Positions 50,083-59,623 of a DNA stretch of 64,000 nt are shown piece by piece. Below the pieces are notes generated by a model, which saw only the letters and a program-made list of their open reading frames with translations, had not been told where the DNA came from and made no database searches. The stretch spans positions 4,836,001 to 4,900,000 of the forward strand of contig NZ_CP042434.1 of assembly GCF_007971385.1 (NCBI RefSeq), given 5' to 3'. Both the position numbers and the translations under genes were made by a program. The stretch is from Arachidicoccus ginsenosidivorans (GTDB taxonomy: Bacteria > Bacteroidota > Bacteroidia > Chitinophagales > Chitinophagaceae). Position 1 is the stretch's first letter, and each line of letters starts with the position of its first letter.

Positions 50083-51822
50083 ATGACGCAAAAAAAACAT
50101 CCTTCTGGTGAAAGTAGCACGCCAGTAAATATAACTTTGTGGGCTTTGCTGGCTGGACTTATGACCGGTGCTGCTTTTACGCAGTTAAATGCCTGGCTGA
50201 TATGGATTAGTTTTGTACCACTTTTTATGTGTTTAGGCCAACAAAGACCTAAGACTGCCTTTAAGGCGGGCCTTTGGTTTGGCGTAGGGCTGGCTGCATG
50301 CCTTTTTTGGTGGATGATACCTGGAGTGCAGCACTTTACAGGAAGTAAGGCTGGTTTAGGGTATGGGCTGATCGCATTTTTTGTTAGCTGTAGCTTGCTT
50401 AGTCTGTATTTTGGCCTGATTATGTGGTGGTATCCGGGGTTGACTTGCCCAGTTAAAAGCAATAGAACGGCACAAATCCCTAAAGAAACTAAGGCGTATA
50501 AATCTGCAAAGTCCGGCAAATACGCTAAGGCATTACCTTTGGCTATGCTGATGCCTGCCTTAACGCTTGCCTGTATTTTTACGGTAGCTGAATTTTTGCT
50601 GGGATGGCTTACAAGCGGACTGCCCTGGTTGCATTTACGGGTTGGATTGCCGCTGTCAACCAGTTTTGTTTTGATCCAGCCAGTGAGTTTATTTGGTGCG
50701 TCTATTCTTAGTTTTGTGGTTATTTTTGTAAATGCGCTATTCGCGTTTATTATCCGGGCAAAGGCATGGAAGTTACTTTGGATCCCTGTTTGTGTTGCCT
50801 TGTTGTATGCGGTGAGCGGCTATTTACTGCAAAATAATTTTAGGCGTGAATTAGGTCGTGATGTTGGACGAGATTTTGGTAAAGACCGTTTAATCGAAAA
50901 GCAAACGGGAAACAATAAGGGAAGCAATACGGGAAACAATAAGGGTAAAAATTTCACGCTCGCCATTGTTTCTGAAAATATTGCACCTCAGCTAAAATGG
51001 GATAGTATTGGCGGTAATCAGTTAGCCGAAAGACTCTTAGGTTTAAGCCGTCAGCTAAACGCTTTGGCTTCCAAACCTGTTATGGCACTTTGGTCTGAAT
51101 CTGCCATTGCGTGGACTTATCAAAAGGATGACGATTTAGTACGAGCCATTTTACAAAATACAAGGCCTGCAGGTATCACGCATTTATTGGGTATCAATAC
51201 AGCGACGCTTCGTTCAGATGTTGTATACAATTCCCTTTATGAACTGGATCCAGACGGTGGTGTTATTAGTCGATATGATAAACAGGTTCTTTTGGGTCTC
51301 ATTGAGAAGCCAATTGGGAATTTGCTGATCCCTTTTTTGAGTAGTGCAGGTTTTACGGCTTTGCCAGGACCTGACGGGGGAACCCTGCCCACAGCCTATG
51401 GTAAAGCAGGGGTTTTAATCTGCAATGAATCCACTAACAGTACCCTGGCCCGCAAAGCCCTTCACAAAGGCGCTACTTTTTTATTGAGTCCAGGCAACGA
51501 CGGCTGGTTCATGAATACTTATCTAACGGATCTGCATTTTTATAATGCCAGACTCAGAGCCGTTGAAACCAGAAAAGATATCGCGATTAACAGTAATATG
51601 GGCTATTGCGGTCTGATTCAGGCATCCGGTAAGATCCAGTGCAAACAAAAATCGGGACAACCTGTGATTTATTCCGTACAAATTCAACCTAATAATTTGG
51701 TGCCTTTCGGGGTAAAATACCCACATGTACTGCTTATTAGCTGCACTCTTTTTTTGGTATGGGAGATTATTTATAGATACTTCCATTGGCGGCAAGTAAG
51801 CACAACTGAGCCGTCTAAATAA
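50083..51822 (+). CDS. lnt: Apolipoprotein N-acyltransferase (Lnt)-like protein
   Basis: 579 residues. About seven hydrophobic helices in the first 250 residues are followed by a nitrilase-type periplasmic domain. The Lnt catalytic triad is present: Glu339 (ALWSESAIAW), Lys400 (SRYDKQVLLG) and Cys447 (VLICNESTNS). The motif after Cys is NES rather than the more common YE, a small deviation. It would N-acylate lipoproteins at the inner membrane. A low-complexity linker near 275-290 contains a repeated GNNKG unit. Its start is 49 bp after the T9SS gene. Confidence 0.82.
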   Translation: MTQKKHPSGESSTPVNITLWALLAGLMTGAAFTQLNAWLIWISFVPLFMCLGQQRPKTAFKAGLWFGVGLAACLFWWMIPGVQHFTGSKAGLGYGLIAFFVSCSLLSLYFGLIMWWYPGLTCPVKSNRTAQIPKETKAYKSAKSGKYAKALPLAMLMPALTLACIFTVAEFLLGWLTSGLPWLHLRVGLPLSTSFVLIQPVSLFGASILSFVVIFVNALFAFIIRAKAWKLLWIPVCVALLYAVSGYLLQNNFRRELGRDVGRDFGKDRLIEKQTGNNKGSNTGNNKGKNFTLAIVSENIAPQLKWDSIGGNQLAERLLGLSRQLNALASKPVMALWSESAIAWTYQKDDDLVRAILQNTRPAGITHLLGINTATLRSDVVYNSLYELDPDGGVISRYDKQVLLGLIEKPIGNLLIPFLSSAGFTALPGPDGGTLPTAYGKAGVLICNESTNSTLARKALHKGATFLLSPGNDGWFMNTYLTDLHFYNARLRAVETRKDIAINSNMGYCGLIQASGKIQCKQKSGQPVIYSVQIQPNNLVPFGVKYPHVLLISCTLFLVWEIIYRYFHWRQVSTTEPSK

Positions 51823-51906
51823 GTAAATCTGCTTTTTTATGGCGGGAATCAAAAAAAACACTATTTGTTACCGGTCATAGCTTAAAGTCAGCATTTAAGT
51901 ATAAAT

Positions 51907-51954
51907 AAAAGCGTAAGTAATGGCCTGGCTAGTGTGGCCGCTACTTACGCTTTT
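51907..51954. terminator. Bidirectional terminator between lnt and the TonB receptor
   Basis: AAAAGCGTAAGTA at 51907-51919 pairs exactly with TACTTACGCTTTT at 51942-51954, extended inward by TGGCC against GGCCG. T-tracts lie at the stem ends on both strands, and the hairpin sits between two convergent genes. Confidence 0.82.
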
Positions 51955-52012
51955 GTCTGTATTCATTAGCAGTTTTTGATTGTTAAGTGAGACTGCTAAC
52001 ATTTAGTACTTC

Positions 52013-54340
52013 TTAGAGACTATATCTAAACCCGATATACAAATTTCTGCCCATAACAGGTCCCCATACCTGAGAGGCGTCAAATCCAGGATCCTTAGGA
52101 TTTTCTGCTAGTAGTATCAATGGTTTTTGCAGATAATTCGTCAGGTTTTCTACCCCTGCGTAAATTTCCAGTTTATCTGTTAGTAGACTTTTATTGAGCT
52201 GTGCATTCATCATAAAAAAGGATGGAGATGATTTTTCCGGGTAAATACTGCTCATGGGTAACCTTTTGGTAGAAGTCCACTGCAGGGTATAATTGAGTTT
52301 CCATTTGCTGTGGGTTTCGTAATTGGCATTTAGAAAGGCTCTGTCCTTTGCCACCAGTGGTCGTTGCTTTAGCACACCATCATAAGTGGTTTTTACATCC
52401 AGATACCGGTAAGCCAGACGCAGGTTGAGTTTATGGATAAGCTCATAATCCAACTGAAAATTCAGGCTGTGCGCATAGGATTTACCGGACAGGTTATAAA
52501 AGTTCACCTTTTCAGGGGTTTCATAGTCAGTTACCAGTTGGTTGTTGAAATCCGTATAATAATAATCTGCCGTAAATGATCCGTCCTGATAACCCAGGGT
52601 AAATTTCTGGGTAATATTCAGACCGGTATTCCAGGAGACCTCTGGCTTGAAAGGATATGCATCTTGTTGGGCATTATTTAGACTTGTGCCGTTTAGCAGA
52701 AACTGCCGGTTGCTGGCCATAAGACCGGTATTCTCTGATAGAAAATTAGCCGTTCGCTGTGCCCTGCCAATGGAAGCCCGTATGGCTGTTTTCTCAAAAG
52801 GCGCATAACGAATATGGAGTCTGGGCGTTACAAAACTGCCAAATAGATTATGATGGTCAGCGCGTAGTCCTGCTACAATATTTAATTTGGATAAATAGTT
52901 ATAGGTGTATTCTACAAAGGCGCCTGGTACGATTTCATTACGCCGCATGCGCCAGTCATTAAAATTTTCTTTAAAGTTGTCCGCCTGAAAACTGGCACCG
53001 ACCTTTATGATATTATCTGTATTGGAGATAATGGATTGGTAGATATAATTTGCATAAAAGCTATTTTGATGGCCGTTGTAGGGTCTAATGCCATACAAAT
53101 TTTTTTGCTCGTGGGTGACGCCAGATAACTGCAGTCCCATGCTTTTGTAAGGTTGATCGACATAGACTTTACCTATCTTCGCCCAGCCTTCCAGTCGCTT
53201 AACCGTGCTGTGATAACCCCAAAGGTCTGATGCAGCATTTACTGGCGCATCTTTGTTGTATTTATATTCCATCTGTCCTCCGGTACCATTCATGTATACC
53301 CCCTTTATACCTCCCTGGATCTCCAGTCCTTTTGGACTAAAATAAAACCACCTGTTGGAACCTACAAAGAGGTCTCCGACCGGATTATCCATAAAACCAT
53401 CTTTATTCTGGTCATTGCGGTGCCAGTCAGATCTGCCATATAAAAGTAAATTTGTACTTGTCTGATCATTGAGCTTATGATCAAATACGAGATTGCCTTC
53501 TGTACGTCCCTGCGTACTTTGATAACCATTGATTAGCAGTCTGGGGGCAGAAGCTTCAAATGGCTTTAGCCATTCTGTATTAATCTGACCAGCAACCCCT
53601 TCATAACCATTTACCACTGATCCTGTACCTTTACTTAACTGGATGCCCTCCAGCCAGGTGCCTGGTGTAAATGTAAGACCGGTAACAGAGGCCAGGCCTC
53701 TGTTTTCTGGTATATTTTCTCTGGTATAAAACGTATTGGAGCCGGCTAATCCCAGCATCTCTATTTGACGATAACCACTTATCGCATCGGTATAACCAAT
53801 ATCCACAGAAGGTGTTGTCTCAAAACTCTCGCTTAGATTACAACAAGCCGCCCGTAGCAGCTCCGCACCACCGATGCGTTCCTGCTTAATTGGCCCCAAC
53901 AGACTGATTTCGGTGCTTTTCCTTTCATAACGAACCGTTACTGCGGATGCGTCAATTGGAGCGTCCTCTGGATATAATAATACAGTCAGACTGGATGAAT
54001 CTGCATTAAAATCTTGTTTAAAACGAAGGGTATCGGATCTGTAGCCAATATAGCGAACGACTAGTTTTGAAGATCCCTGCCCTTTGGTCAAAGGGAGCTT
54101 AAAATGGCCATTTTGATCAGATATAACACCTCTGGTGGCCTTCAAAAAGGCCACACTCGCTCCTTGTAAAGGTTTTTTATGCTGTGCATCTAATACGGTC
54201 CCTTCCAGCGTGGAAGTGCCGGTTGCAGGAAAATCGTATTGCGCTTTTACGGTATTTTCCAAAAAGATGCCAGATAAAAATAACCCGGAAATGAGTAACT
54301 TAAGATAAAGCTGCGCTGGCCTAATGGCTGATCTGGGCAT
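52013..54340 (-). CDS. TonB-dependent receptor, likely metal or metal-chelate uptake
   Basis: 775 residues: signal peptide, a carboxypeptidase-regulatory-like domain (LEGTVLDAQHKKPLQGASV), a plug with CCNLSESFETTPSVDIGYTD and VTVRYERKST, and a beta-barrel ending NLYIGFRYSL. The AACCNLSESFETxPSVD form is typical of receptors found next to heavy-metal-associated (HMA) domain genes in Bacteroidota. Its start overlaps the HMA gene by 20 bp, showing a shared transcript. Metal identity (copper or another) is inference. Confidence 0.88.
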   Translation of the reverse strand: MPRSAIRPAQLYLKLLISGLFLSGIFLENTVKAQYDFPATGTSTLEGTVLDAQHKKPLQGASVAFLKATRGVISDQNGHFKLPLTKGQGSSKLVVRYIGYRSDTLRFKQDFNADSSSLTVLLYPEDAPIDASAVTVRYERKSTEISLLGPIKQERIGGAELLRAACCNLSESFETTPSVDIGYTDAISGYRQIEMLGLAGSNTFYTRENIPENRGLASVTGLTFTPGTWLEGIQLSKGTGSVVNGYEGVAGQINTEWLKPFEASAPRLLINGYQSTQGRTEGNLVFDHKLNDQTSTNLLLYGRSDWHRNDQNKDGFMDNPVGDLFVGSNRWFYFSPKGLEIQGGIKGVYMNGTGGQMEYKYNKDAPVNAASDLWGYHSTVKRLEGWAKIGKVYVDQPYKSMGLQLSGVTHEQKNLYGIRPYNGHQNSFYANYIYQSIISNTDNIIKVGASFQADNFKENFNDWRMRRNEIVPGAFVEYTYNYLSKLNIVAGLRADHHNLFGSFVTPRLHIRYAPFEKTAIRASIGRAQRTANFLSENTGLMASNRQFLLNGTSLNNAQQDAYPFKPEVSWNTGLNITQKFTLGYQDGSFTADYYYTDFNNQLVTDYETPEKVNFYNLSGKSYAHSLNFQLDYELIHKLNLRLAYRYLDVKTTYDGVLKQRPLVAKDRAFLNANYETHSKWKLNYTLQWTSTKRLPMSSIYPEKSSPSFFMMNAQLNKSLLTDKLEIYAGVENLTNYLQKPLILLAENPKDPGFDASQVWGPVMGRNLYIGFRYSL

Positions 54341-54668
54341 CTTTATAGGCGCAACAAGAGGGTAGTTTATTATAATCTGCCGGCAGGGCTTTTATATCCC
54401 CAGCATCATGGCCTGCCTTGGCAATACTTGTCTCAATGGTTTTGAGTGTTGTTTTGTGCTGGTCAAATATAACAACCAGTTTTTTGGTGGTCATATCCCA
54501 GTCGGCTTTTTTGACGCCCTTGATGAAGGCGGCGTCTTCTATTCTTGCTTTGCATTTTTCGCAAATGCCATCCACAGATATTGTATCGGTTATGATTTGT
54601 TTTTTTTGCCCAAAACTAAGCTGCGTTGTAATGAGTATAAAACTTAATATGATGAATACTATTTTCAT
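54321..54668 (-). CDS. HMA (heavy-metal-associated) domain protein, secreted
   Basis: 115 residues: signal peptide (MKIVFIILSFILITTQLSFG) and one HMA ferredoxin-like fold with the metal-binding pair Cys36-x-x-Cys39 in VDGICEKCKARIEDA. There is an extra Cys pair near the end (LPSCCAYKDAQ). It likely binds a soft metal such as copper in the periplasm. It overlaps the TonB receptor gene by 20 bp, and the HYC_CC_PP-type gene lies about 175 bp upstream. Confidence 0.9.
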   Translation of the reverse strand: MKIVFIILSFILITTQLSFGQKKQIITDTISVDGICEKCKARIEDAAFIKGVKKADWDMTTKKLVVIFDQHKTTLKTIETSIAKAGHDAGDIKALPADYNKLPSCCAYKDAQISH

Positions 54669-54843
54669 GATAAAGATTTTCTTTCTATTGTTACTGACAG
54701 CGCCATTTTAATAAATGACGATAAACCAATCACTCAAACAGAAAACAAATAAATTATCCAATCAGTTAATTAGTAAATGACTGAAAATAAAGTAATTATT
54801 TGTTTTAGGCCGTTGAGCTTTAGATGAATTTTAATAGAAATCT

Positions 54844-55398
54844 TTAGCCGTAGTAAGTCAGTCTTTTAAATAGCTTGTATAATGGAACTTGGTTATTGGG
54901 CGGGCTACTGGTCGCCCTCCAGCTGTTTTGTATATTAAGGTTAGCTGCCTGATAGGTTGCATAATCTGGCAGTATGGATGGCAATATATGGACTCCTTGA
55001 GCGAATACTAAGTTTATGTCCGTATTAGCCGGTTGATTTGCTACCAGCTTTGATTGTAATACTATTTGTGTACAACAGCTTTTTTGATTAGACTTAGTCG
55101 TATAATCCCCCGCATAGCCTTTATTGTCAGTTGCTTTGGTAATACCACTATTTGTTTTTGTTATATCCTGCCCCATTTCCAGGCAATGCATACCAGCACA
55201 GCAACAATTATTATTATTGTTGTCTATAAAAGAAATAGAGACGGCTACTTGCATGACATCACAGCTTCGCACCGTTACGATGGATGCAGAAACGGACATG
55301 GCATACAGTGCCATTAAAAATATGGTAACTATCTTTTTCAAGTGCACCAAAGTTAATGGACTTCTGGGAGGAAAAATTGTTAAAATGCGCTCGTTCAA
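54844..55398 (-). CDS. HYC_CC_PP-family-like secreted protein
   Basis: Up to 184 residues with a hydrophobic leader (IVTIFLMALYAMSVSAS). It has Cys-rich clusters CCCAGMHCLEMG and KSCCTQI and a late ATSSPPNNQVPLYKLF, matching the pattern that gives the family its name. These proteins accompany HMA proteins and TonB receptors, as here, and are thought to act in metal handling. The start is uncertain: ATG at 55398, or a GTG at 55347 that puts a Lys-Lys pair directly before the signal and is more like the family. Confidence 0.75.
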   Translation of the reverse strand: MNERILTIFPPRSPLTLVHLKKIVTIFLMALYAMSVSASIVTVRSCDVMQVAVSISFIDNNNNNCCCAGMHCLEMGQDITKTNSGITKATDNKGYAGDYTTKSNQKSCCTQIVLQSKLVANQPANTDINLVFAQGVHILPSILPDYATYQAANLNIQNSWRATSSPPNNQVPLYKLFKRLTYYG

Positions 55399-55878
55399 TA
55401 TAACAAAATGTTTGTGTAGCTTTTTTTAAGTTACCGGTATATACGGGAAATACAACCTTATACATGGGGTAAAATCATTAGGACATTCACCAAAGCAATC
55501 ATTTTCATTTTTGGTCAATTCTCATCATAAGGTGCCAATTGGATAATCTCGATTTATTCGGACCGCCTGATATCAATTTAACGGGGGGGGTATATTCTCA
55601 CTTGTTTAGCTGATGGCCGATCTTATTTTGTTAGTCAATTGAATTTCTCTTATTTCCTGTCATTATTGGAGCGTCCAGATCGGTTTTATCCCCCGTTTTT
55701 GCCACTTTTCATCAGAGTTAGCTTAAGCGCAAAAAAATATCAGCAGATTTTGTGTACTGCAAGTTCTTGCTCGTTTTTTACTTAAAATTATATAAACATT
55801 TAACTAAGTATTTTCGCTTCACCAATCATGCCCAAACAATATTGTTGCACATATAGTGCAACAATCATAACTTTTGCA
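55399..55878. other. Intergenic region with two palindromes
   Basis: No gene is seen. There is a run of eight G at 55583-55590, and two inverted repeats at 55844-55862 and 55874-55891 are described separately. Confidence 0.6.
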
Positions 55879-55891
55879 CTATATGTGCAAC
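55844..55891. repeat. Pair of palindromes built on TTGCAC
   Basis: GTTGCACATATAGTGCAAC at 55844-55862 and TTGCACTATATGTGCAAC at 55874-55891 are each near-perfect palindromes and are also complementary to one another. They lie at the broken end of the IS110-type remnant, so they may be part of the old element or an operator. Confidence 0.6.
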
Positions 55892-56067
55892 AAAATAGGG
55901 CGTAAAAAATATATCTTATGCTGCAAATCGTTGCAGGTTTTTCTGCTGGTAATATTTTTAATTTGTTCTGGTATAACTAAATACATTTCAAATCCTTGAT
56001 GAATGAGAAAGGTAAAGAGCGACTTCCAGTATACACCAGTTGACTCCATGGCAACAGTATGCATCAC
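55879..56067 (-). pseudogene. IS110-family transposase remnant
   Basis: A 60-residue fragment. VAMESTGVYWKSLFTFL, VIPEQIKNITSRKT matches the DEDD-domain region of IS110/IS116 transposases up to RKT, after which the reading diverges and stops. No start region or C-terminal domain is present. It is a dead remnant between GH92 and the metal gene group, with palindromes at its broken end. Confidence 0.78.
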
Positions 56068-56108
56068 AAACGTTATTTTTGGAGAAACTTAAGCGCCGTT
56101 ACCAGGGA

Positions 56109-58460
56109 CTATTCAACAACTCCCCAGGATTTATTGGGTGTTGACCCCATCACGAGTTCCAGTGTGCCTCCTTTAGCAATATCTGAGTGCATTAAATAGC
56201 ATTTATCGTAAGTTTTGCCATTGAGTTTTGCCGATTGGATATAGATATTTTCCTTACTATTATTTTTTGCAATAATTGTAAAACTTTTGCCGGTACTGTA
56301 AGGGGCTGTTAACTTAAAAGTGATTTTTGAAAATACCGGTGACGTGATTTCATAACGCGGATCGCCTGGACAAATCGGATGTATGCCTGCCGCTGCCAGT
56401 ACATACCAGGCGGACATTTGGCCTACATCTTCGTTGCCTACCAGGCCTTCCACATTATCGTGATAGGCGCCACTGCATATTTTTCGAGTCCATTTTTGTG
56501 TAAGCCAGGGTGCCCCTACTCTATTAAATAAAAAAGGTATGTGATGCACTGGTTCATTGGCATGGTTATAATAATCATTCCACATAAAGTTTTCCGGCGT
56601 GTGTTCAAACATATCCTCCAGCTCTGCTTTTACCTTTTGATTGCCGCCCATAAGTGCCACCATGCCCTTCACGTCCTGGGGGACAAACCAGCCCTGCTGA
56701 TAGGGATTACTTTCAATGGTGCCATAGTTCTGTGTGAGCCTGCCTTTGGCAGGCCAAGGCTGCCAGGAACCGTCCTCGTTTTTGGGCCGGAACCATCCTT
56801 TTTGTGGGTCAAACAGGTTTTTATAATCCATTGATTTTTGCTGGTACAAGTTCGCCACTTCTCGATGTTCCATGGCGCTCGCAATGCGCGACATACACCA
56901 ATCGGCATAACTGTATTCCAGTGTTTCAGAGATGCTAAGACCGCCCGGGGTATAACCTGAAGGCCCGTTATCAAAGCGTTTTACTGTTCCAAGTGCATAC
57001 TTAAAGGCCTTTTGTTGGTCATAGGACCGAATGCCCTTGGCATAAGCATCTGCAATAACAGACACAGCTGGATTGCCGATCATGCAACCGCTATATGCGT
57101 TCAAAATTTCCCAACGTGGTAAATAGCCGCTATCTGTCTGATCAGACAGCGTAATTAATGAATTGATTAAATCACTAACCAGGCCAGGATTAATGATGGT
57201 CTGTAGTGGCATTTGACTACGGAATACATCCCAGCCACTAAAAATCGTTCTTTTGGTAAAATGCTTCGCCTCATGTACTTTGCCATCTCCTCCCAGATAT
57301 TGCCCGTTTACATCTGTTACGTTTCTGGGATCGATCATCGTATGATAAAGCGCCGTATAGAACACTGTTTTTTCCTCCTTGGTCCCGCCTTCAATTTTAA
57401 TTTTACTGAGTGCTTTATTCCATAAATCTACTGCCGCGCGATGCAACCCGTCAAAATCCCAGCCTTTAATTTCACGGGCCAAATTGGCCTTGGCCCCTGC
57501 CTGACTGGTAAAAGAAATACCGGTTTTCATTAAGACCTGTTCCTTATCCTTGGTGGCAAAGGCTGTATAAAAGCCAATATGTTTACCCTTAAAGGATGAT
57601 TGGTTTTTAAGTACCTTCGCATCTGCCACGATTTTTTGATAGCGATCACTGGTAACGGAGGCTCTTTTGCGGCTGATTCCCATAGGTATATCGGCCGTCC
57701 ATACGCCGTAATCTTTTAAGGGTTTGCTGAACTGGGTATAAAAATAGACGGTGTAATCCGCTTTACCTGCACCATCTCCCCAACCGCCACCATCTGGCGT
57801 ACACCGCATCCAACCTTCAATTGTATGCTCATCCACGACACGGACAAACTCTTGTGTGGCTGTGCCGCCGACTCTTCTGGCCAGATCGATCTGGATCCTG
57901 GATAGTTGGCTGGCCGGAAAGGCAAAACGCAGCATGCCACTATGCGGCGCTGCGGTCATTTCAGCTTTCACCTGATACTTTTGTAAAAAAACACTATAAT
58001 AACCCGCAGTGGCCTTCTCGGAAGCTTTATCATACAAGGACCGGTAGCCATTTTGAGGATCTGTTAATTTTCCGGGGAATGTTTTTAATTCTCCTGTCGT
58101 AGGCATGACCAAAAAGTTACCCAGGTCTCCATACCAACCGATACCACTCATTTGGGTAAAAGCAAATCCTTCAATACTGGTGTGTTCATCACTATAGCCT
58201 GAGCCGTTATCCCCACCTGTAATTGTATTTGGGCTCACCTGCACCATACCGTAAGGCGTTGTAGCACCTGGAAAAGTCTTACCCAACCCATGGTAAATAC
58301 CCGCATCCCCTACACTGGTACTGGCGCCAATCATCGGATTTACATAGTCAGCAACAGAGGTACTCTGCGCTTGGACCGTATTTTGAGTACTGCAAATCAA
58401 TCCGATCAATCCTAGGGTTAAAACATGTTGTAGCCAACCTGGGGAAAAAACTCTTGTCAT
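56109..58460 (-). CDS. GH92 exo-alpha-mannosidase, secreted (third copy)
   Basis: 783 residues with a signal peptide ending near TVQAQ. Family blocks: KTFPGATTPYGMVQVSPN, FTQMSGIGWYGDLGNFLVMP, FSGWDVFRSQMPLQT, HANEPVHHIPFLFNRVG with the Glu of the NEP motif, and VGNEDVGQMSAWYVLAAAGIHPI with the acidic pair. It is predicted to be a calcium-dependent exo-alpha-mannosidase. It lies on the same strand as the CE1-like esterase, 105 bp downstream of it, so they may share a transcript. The end, GVVE, is directly followed by the IS110 remnant. Confidence 0.95.
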   Translation of the reverse strand: MTRVFSPGWLQHVLTLGLIGLICSTQNTVQAQSTSVADYVNPMIGASTSVGDAGIYHGLGKTFPGATTPYGMVQVSPNTITGGDNGSGYSDEHTSIEGFAFTQMSGIGWYGDLGNFLVMPTTGELKTFPGKLTDPQNGYRSLYDKASEKATAGYYSVFLQKYQVKAEMTAAPHSGMLRFAFPASQLSRIQIDLARRVGGTATQEFVRVVDEHTIEGWMRCTPDGGGWGDGAGKADYTVYFYTQFSKPLKDYGVWTADIPMGISRKRASVTSDRYQKIVADAKVLKNQSSFKGKHIGFYTAFATKDKEQVLMKTGISFTSQAGAKANLAREIKGWDFDGLHRAAVDLWNKALSKIKIEGGTKEEKTVFYTALYHTMIDPRNVTDVNGQYLGGDGKVHEAKHFTKRTIFSGWDVFRSQMPLQTIINPGLVSDLINSLITLSDQTDSGYLPRWEILNAYSGCMIGNPAVSVIADAYAKGIRSYDQQKAFKYALGTVKRFDNGPSGYTPGGLSISETLEYSYADWCMSRIASAMEHREVANLYQQKSMDYKNLFDPQKGWFRPKNEDGSWQPWPAKGRLTQNYGTIESNPYQQGWFVPQDVKGMVALMGGNQKVKAELEDMFEHTPENFMWNDYYNHANEPVHHIPFLFNRVGAPWLTQKWTRKICSGAYHDNVEGLVGNEDVGQMSAWYVLAAAGIHPICPGDPRYEITSPVFSKITFKLTAPYSTGKSFTIIAKNNSKENIYIQSAKLNGKTYDKCYLMHSDIAKGGTLELVMGSTPNKSWGVVE

Positions 58461-58565
58461 ACTAAAATGGGATTATTATATATAATCTATTGATATATTG
58501 TTGTTTACGTTTCGTAGGTCGACTTTAACTCGTCATGCCAACCTGATGATTCGCCCTAAAGATCC

Positions 58566-59408
58566 CTAATTTTTTGAAAGATCGAAAAAGTGATGCATAA
58601 ATAATAGCTCAAATTGAATAGAATTGGCCCAATATGTCCAGGTATGTTCACCAGGGCGGGTGATAAAGTCATGGTCAATTTTATCATAAAGGAGCTTTTT
58701 ATGGAGTGCCACGTTTTGCTGGTAAAGAAAATCACTTGCGCCGCAATCAATAATGAGCTTCAGGGAATCATTGACCAATTTATGGGTCAGATATAAAATG
58801 CTGTGCTCCTCCCATCTTTTGGGGTACTTACTGTAGGGCCCTAAAAGCTTATCAATCCCAAAGGAACCGGCCAGCCCTGTCAAATCTACTGCTCCGCTCA
58901 TGCTGCCGGCCGCACCAAAAGTATCCTGATGCTCAATGGCCAGATAGAGCGCACCAAAGCCCCCCATGCTTAGTCCCATAATCGCCCGCTTGTCCCGGTT
59001 GCCATATGTCGGAAAATGCTGATCAACCCATGGCACTAGTTCAGCTGTAATAAAAGTTTCATACTGGCTGTGCTTATCCACCGGGCTATTTAGATACCAG
59101 CCGGCAAAGCCTCCATCCGGACAGACAATGATCACTTTATACTGGTCTGCATAGGAGGCGACTGCAGGCACTTTTTTAATCCAGTCGCTATAATCACCAG
59201 AATAACCATGCAGCAGATATACCACCGGCAATTTGCCTGTTGTTTTATAGTTTTCAGGCAGGATAATAACCGTTTTCATTTTTCGATCCATAGACTGACT
59301 GTAAAAAGAAACGGTATCAACAGTCGCCGCCTTGGCTTTTTGCCCACAGTAGCATAATAGGATAATTAGCCCTATCCATAAATGGCCTTTCTTAGTTCTA
59401 ATTTGCAT
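58566..59408 (-). CDS. Secreted alpha/beta-hydrolase esterase (CE1/FrmB-like)
   Basis: 280 residues with a signal sequence in the first 27. The fold has LPVVYLLHGYSGDYSDW with the oxyanion region, nucleophile Ser147 in IMGLSMGGFGALY, acid Asp near 221-226 (DCGASDF) and His255 (RPGEHTWTYW). This is the esterase-D/CE1 type, which includes glycan-acyl and feruloyl esterases and S-formylglutathione hydrolases. A secreted member next to GH92 probably removes acyl groups from a glycan. It is divergent from the GH38-like gene. Confidence 0.9.
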   Translation of the reverse strand: MQIRTKKGHLWIGLIILLCYCGQKAKAATVDTVSFYSQSMDRKMKTVIILPENYKTTGKLPVVYLLHGYSGDYSDWIKKVPAVASYADQYKVIIVCPDGGFAGWYLNSPVDKHSQYETFITAELVPWVDQHFPTYGNRDKRAIMGLSMGGFGALYLAIEHQDTFGAAGSMSGAVDLTGLAGSFGIDKLLGPYSKYPKRWEEHSILYLTHKLVNDSLKLIIDCGASDFLYQQNVALHKKLLYDKIDHDFITRPGEHTWTYWANSIQFELLFMHHFFDLSKN

Positions 59409-59511
59409 TGATGATGATTAAAATAAAAAATAGATTAAAATCAGATTAAATAGGTGAATACAGCAGCGCTTTTATAATTCACTATTAGAAAGTAACATAA
59501 GAGAAGAAAAT

Positions 59512-59564
59512 CCGCCATTAAAGGGAACAAAAAAGGTACATATTATTTTCTCTAATAATGGCGG
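59512..59564. promoter_or_regulatory. Inverted repeat in the divergent esterase / GH38-like promoter region
   Basis: CCGCCATTA at 59512-59520 is exactly complementary to TAATGGCGG at 59556-59564. The GGCGGTAT half-site recurs upstream of SusC at 18155 and of SusD1 at 42852, so it may be an operator. A possible ATG at 59558 falls in its right arm. Confidence 0.45.
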
Positions 59565-59623
59565 TATTTAGGGCCGGATGTGACTATAATAAAGTGATGG
59601 ATTCCATTCACTTTCTTTTACTT

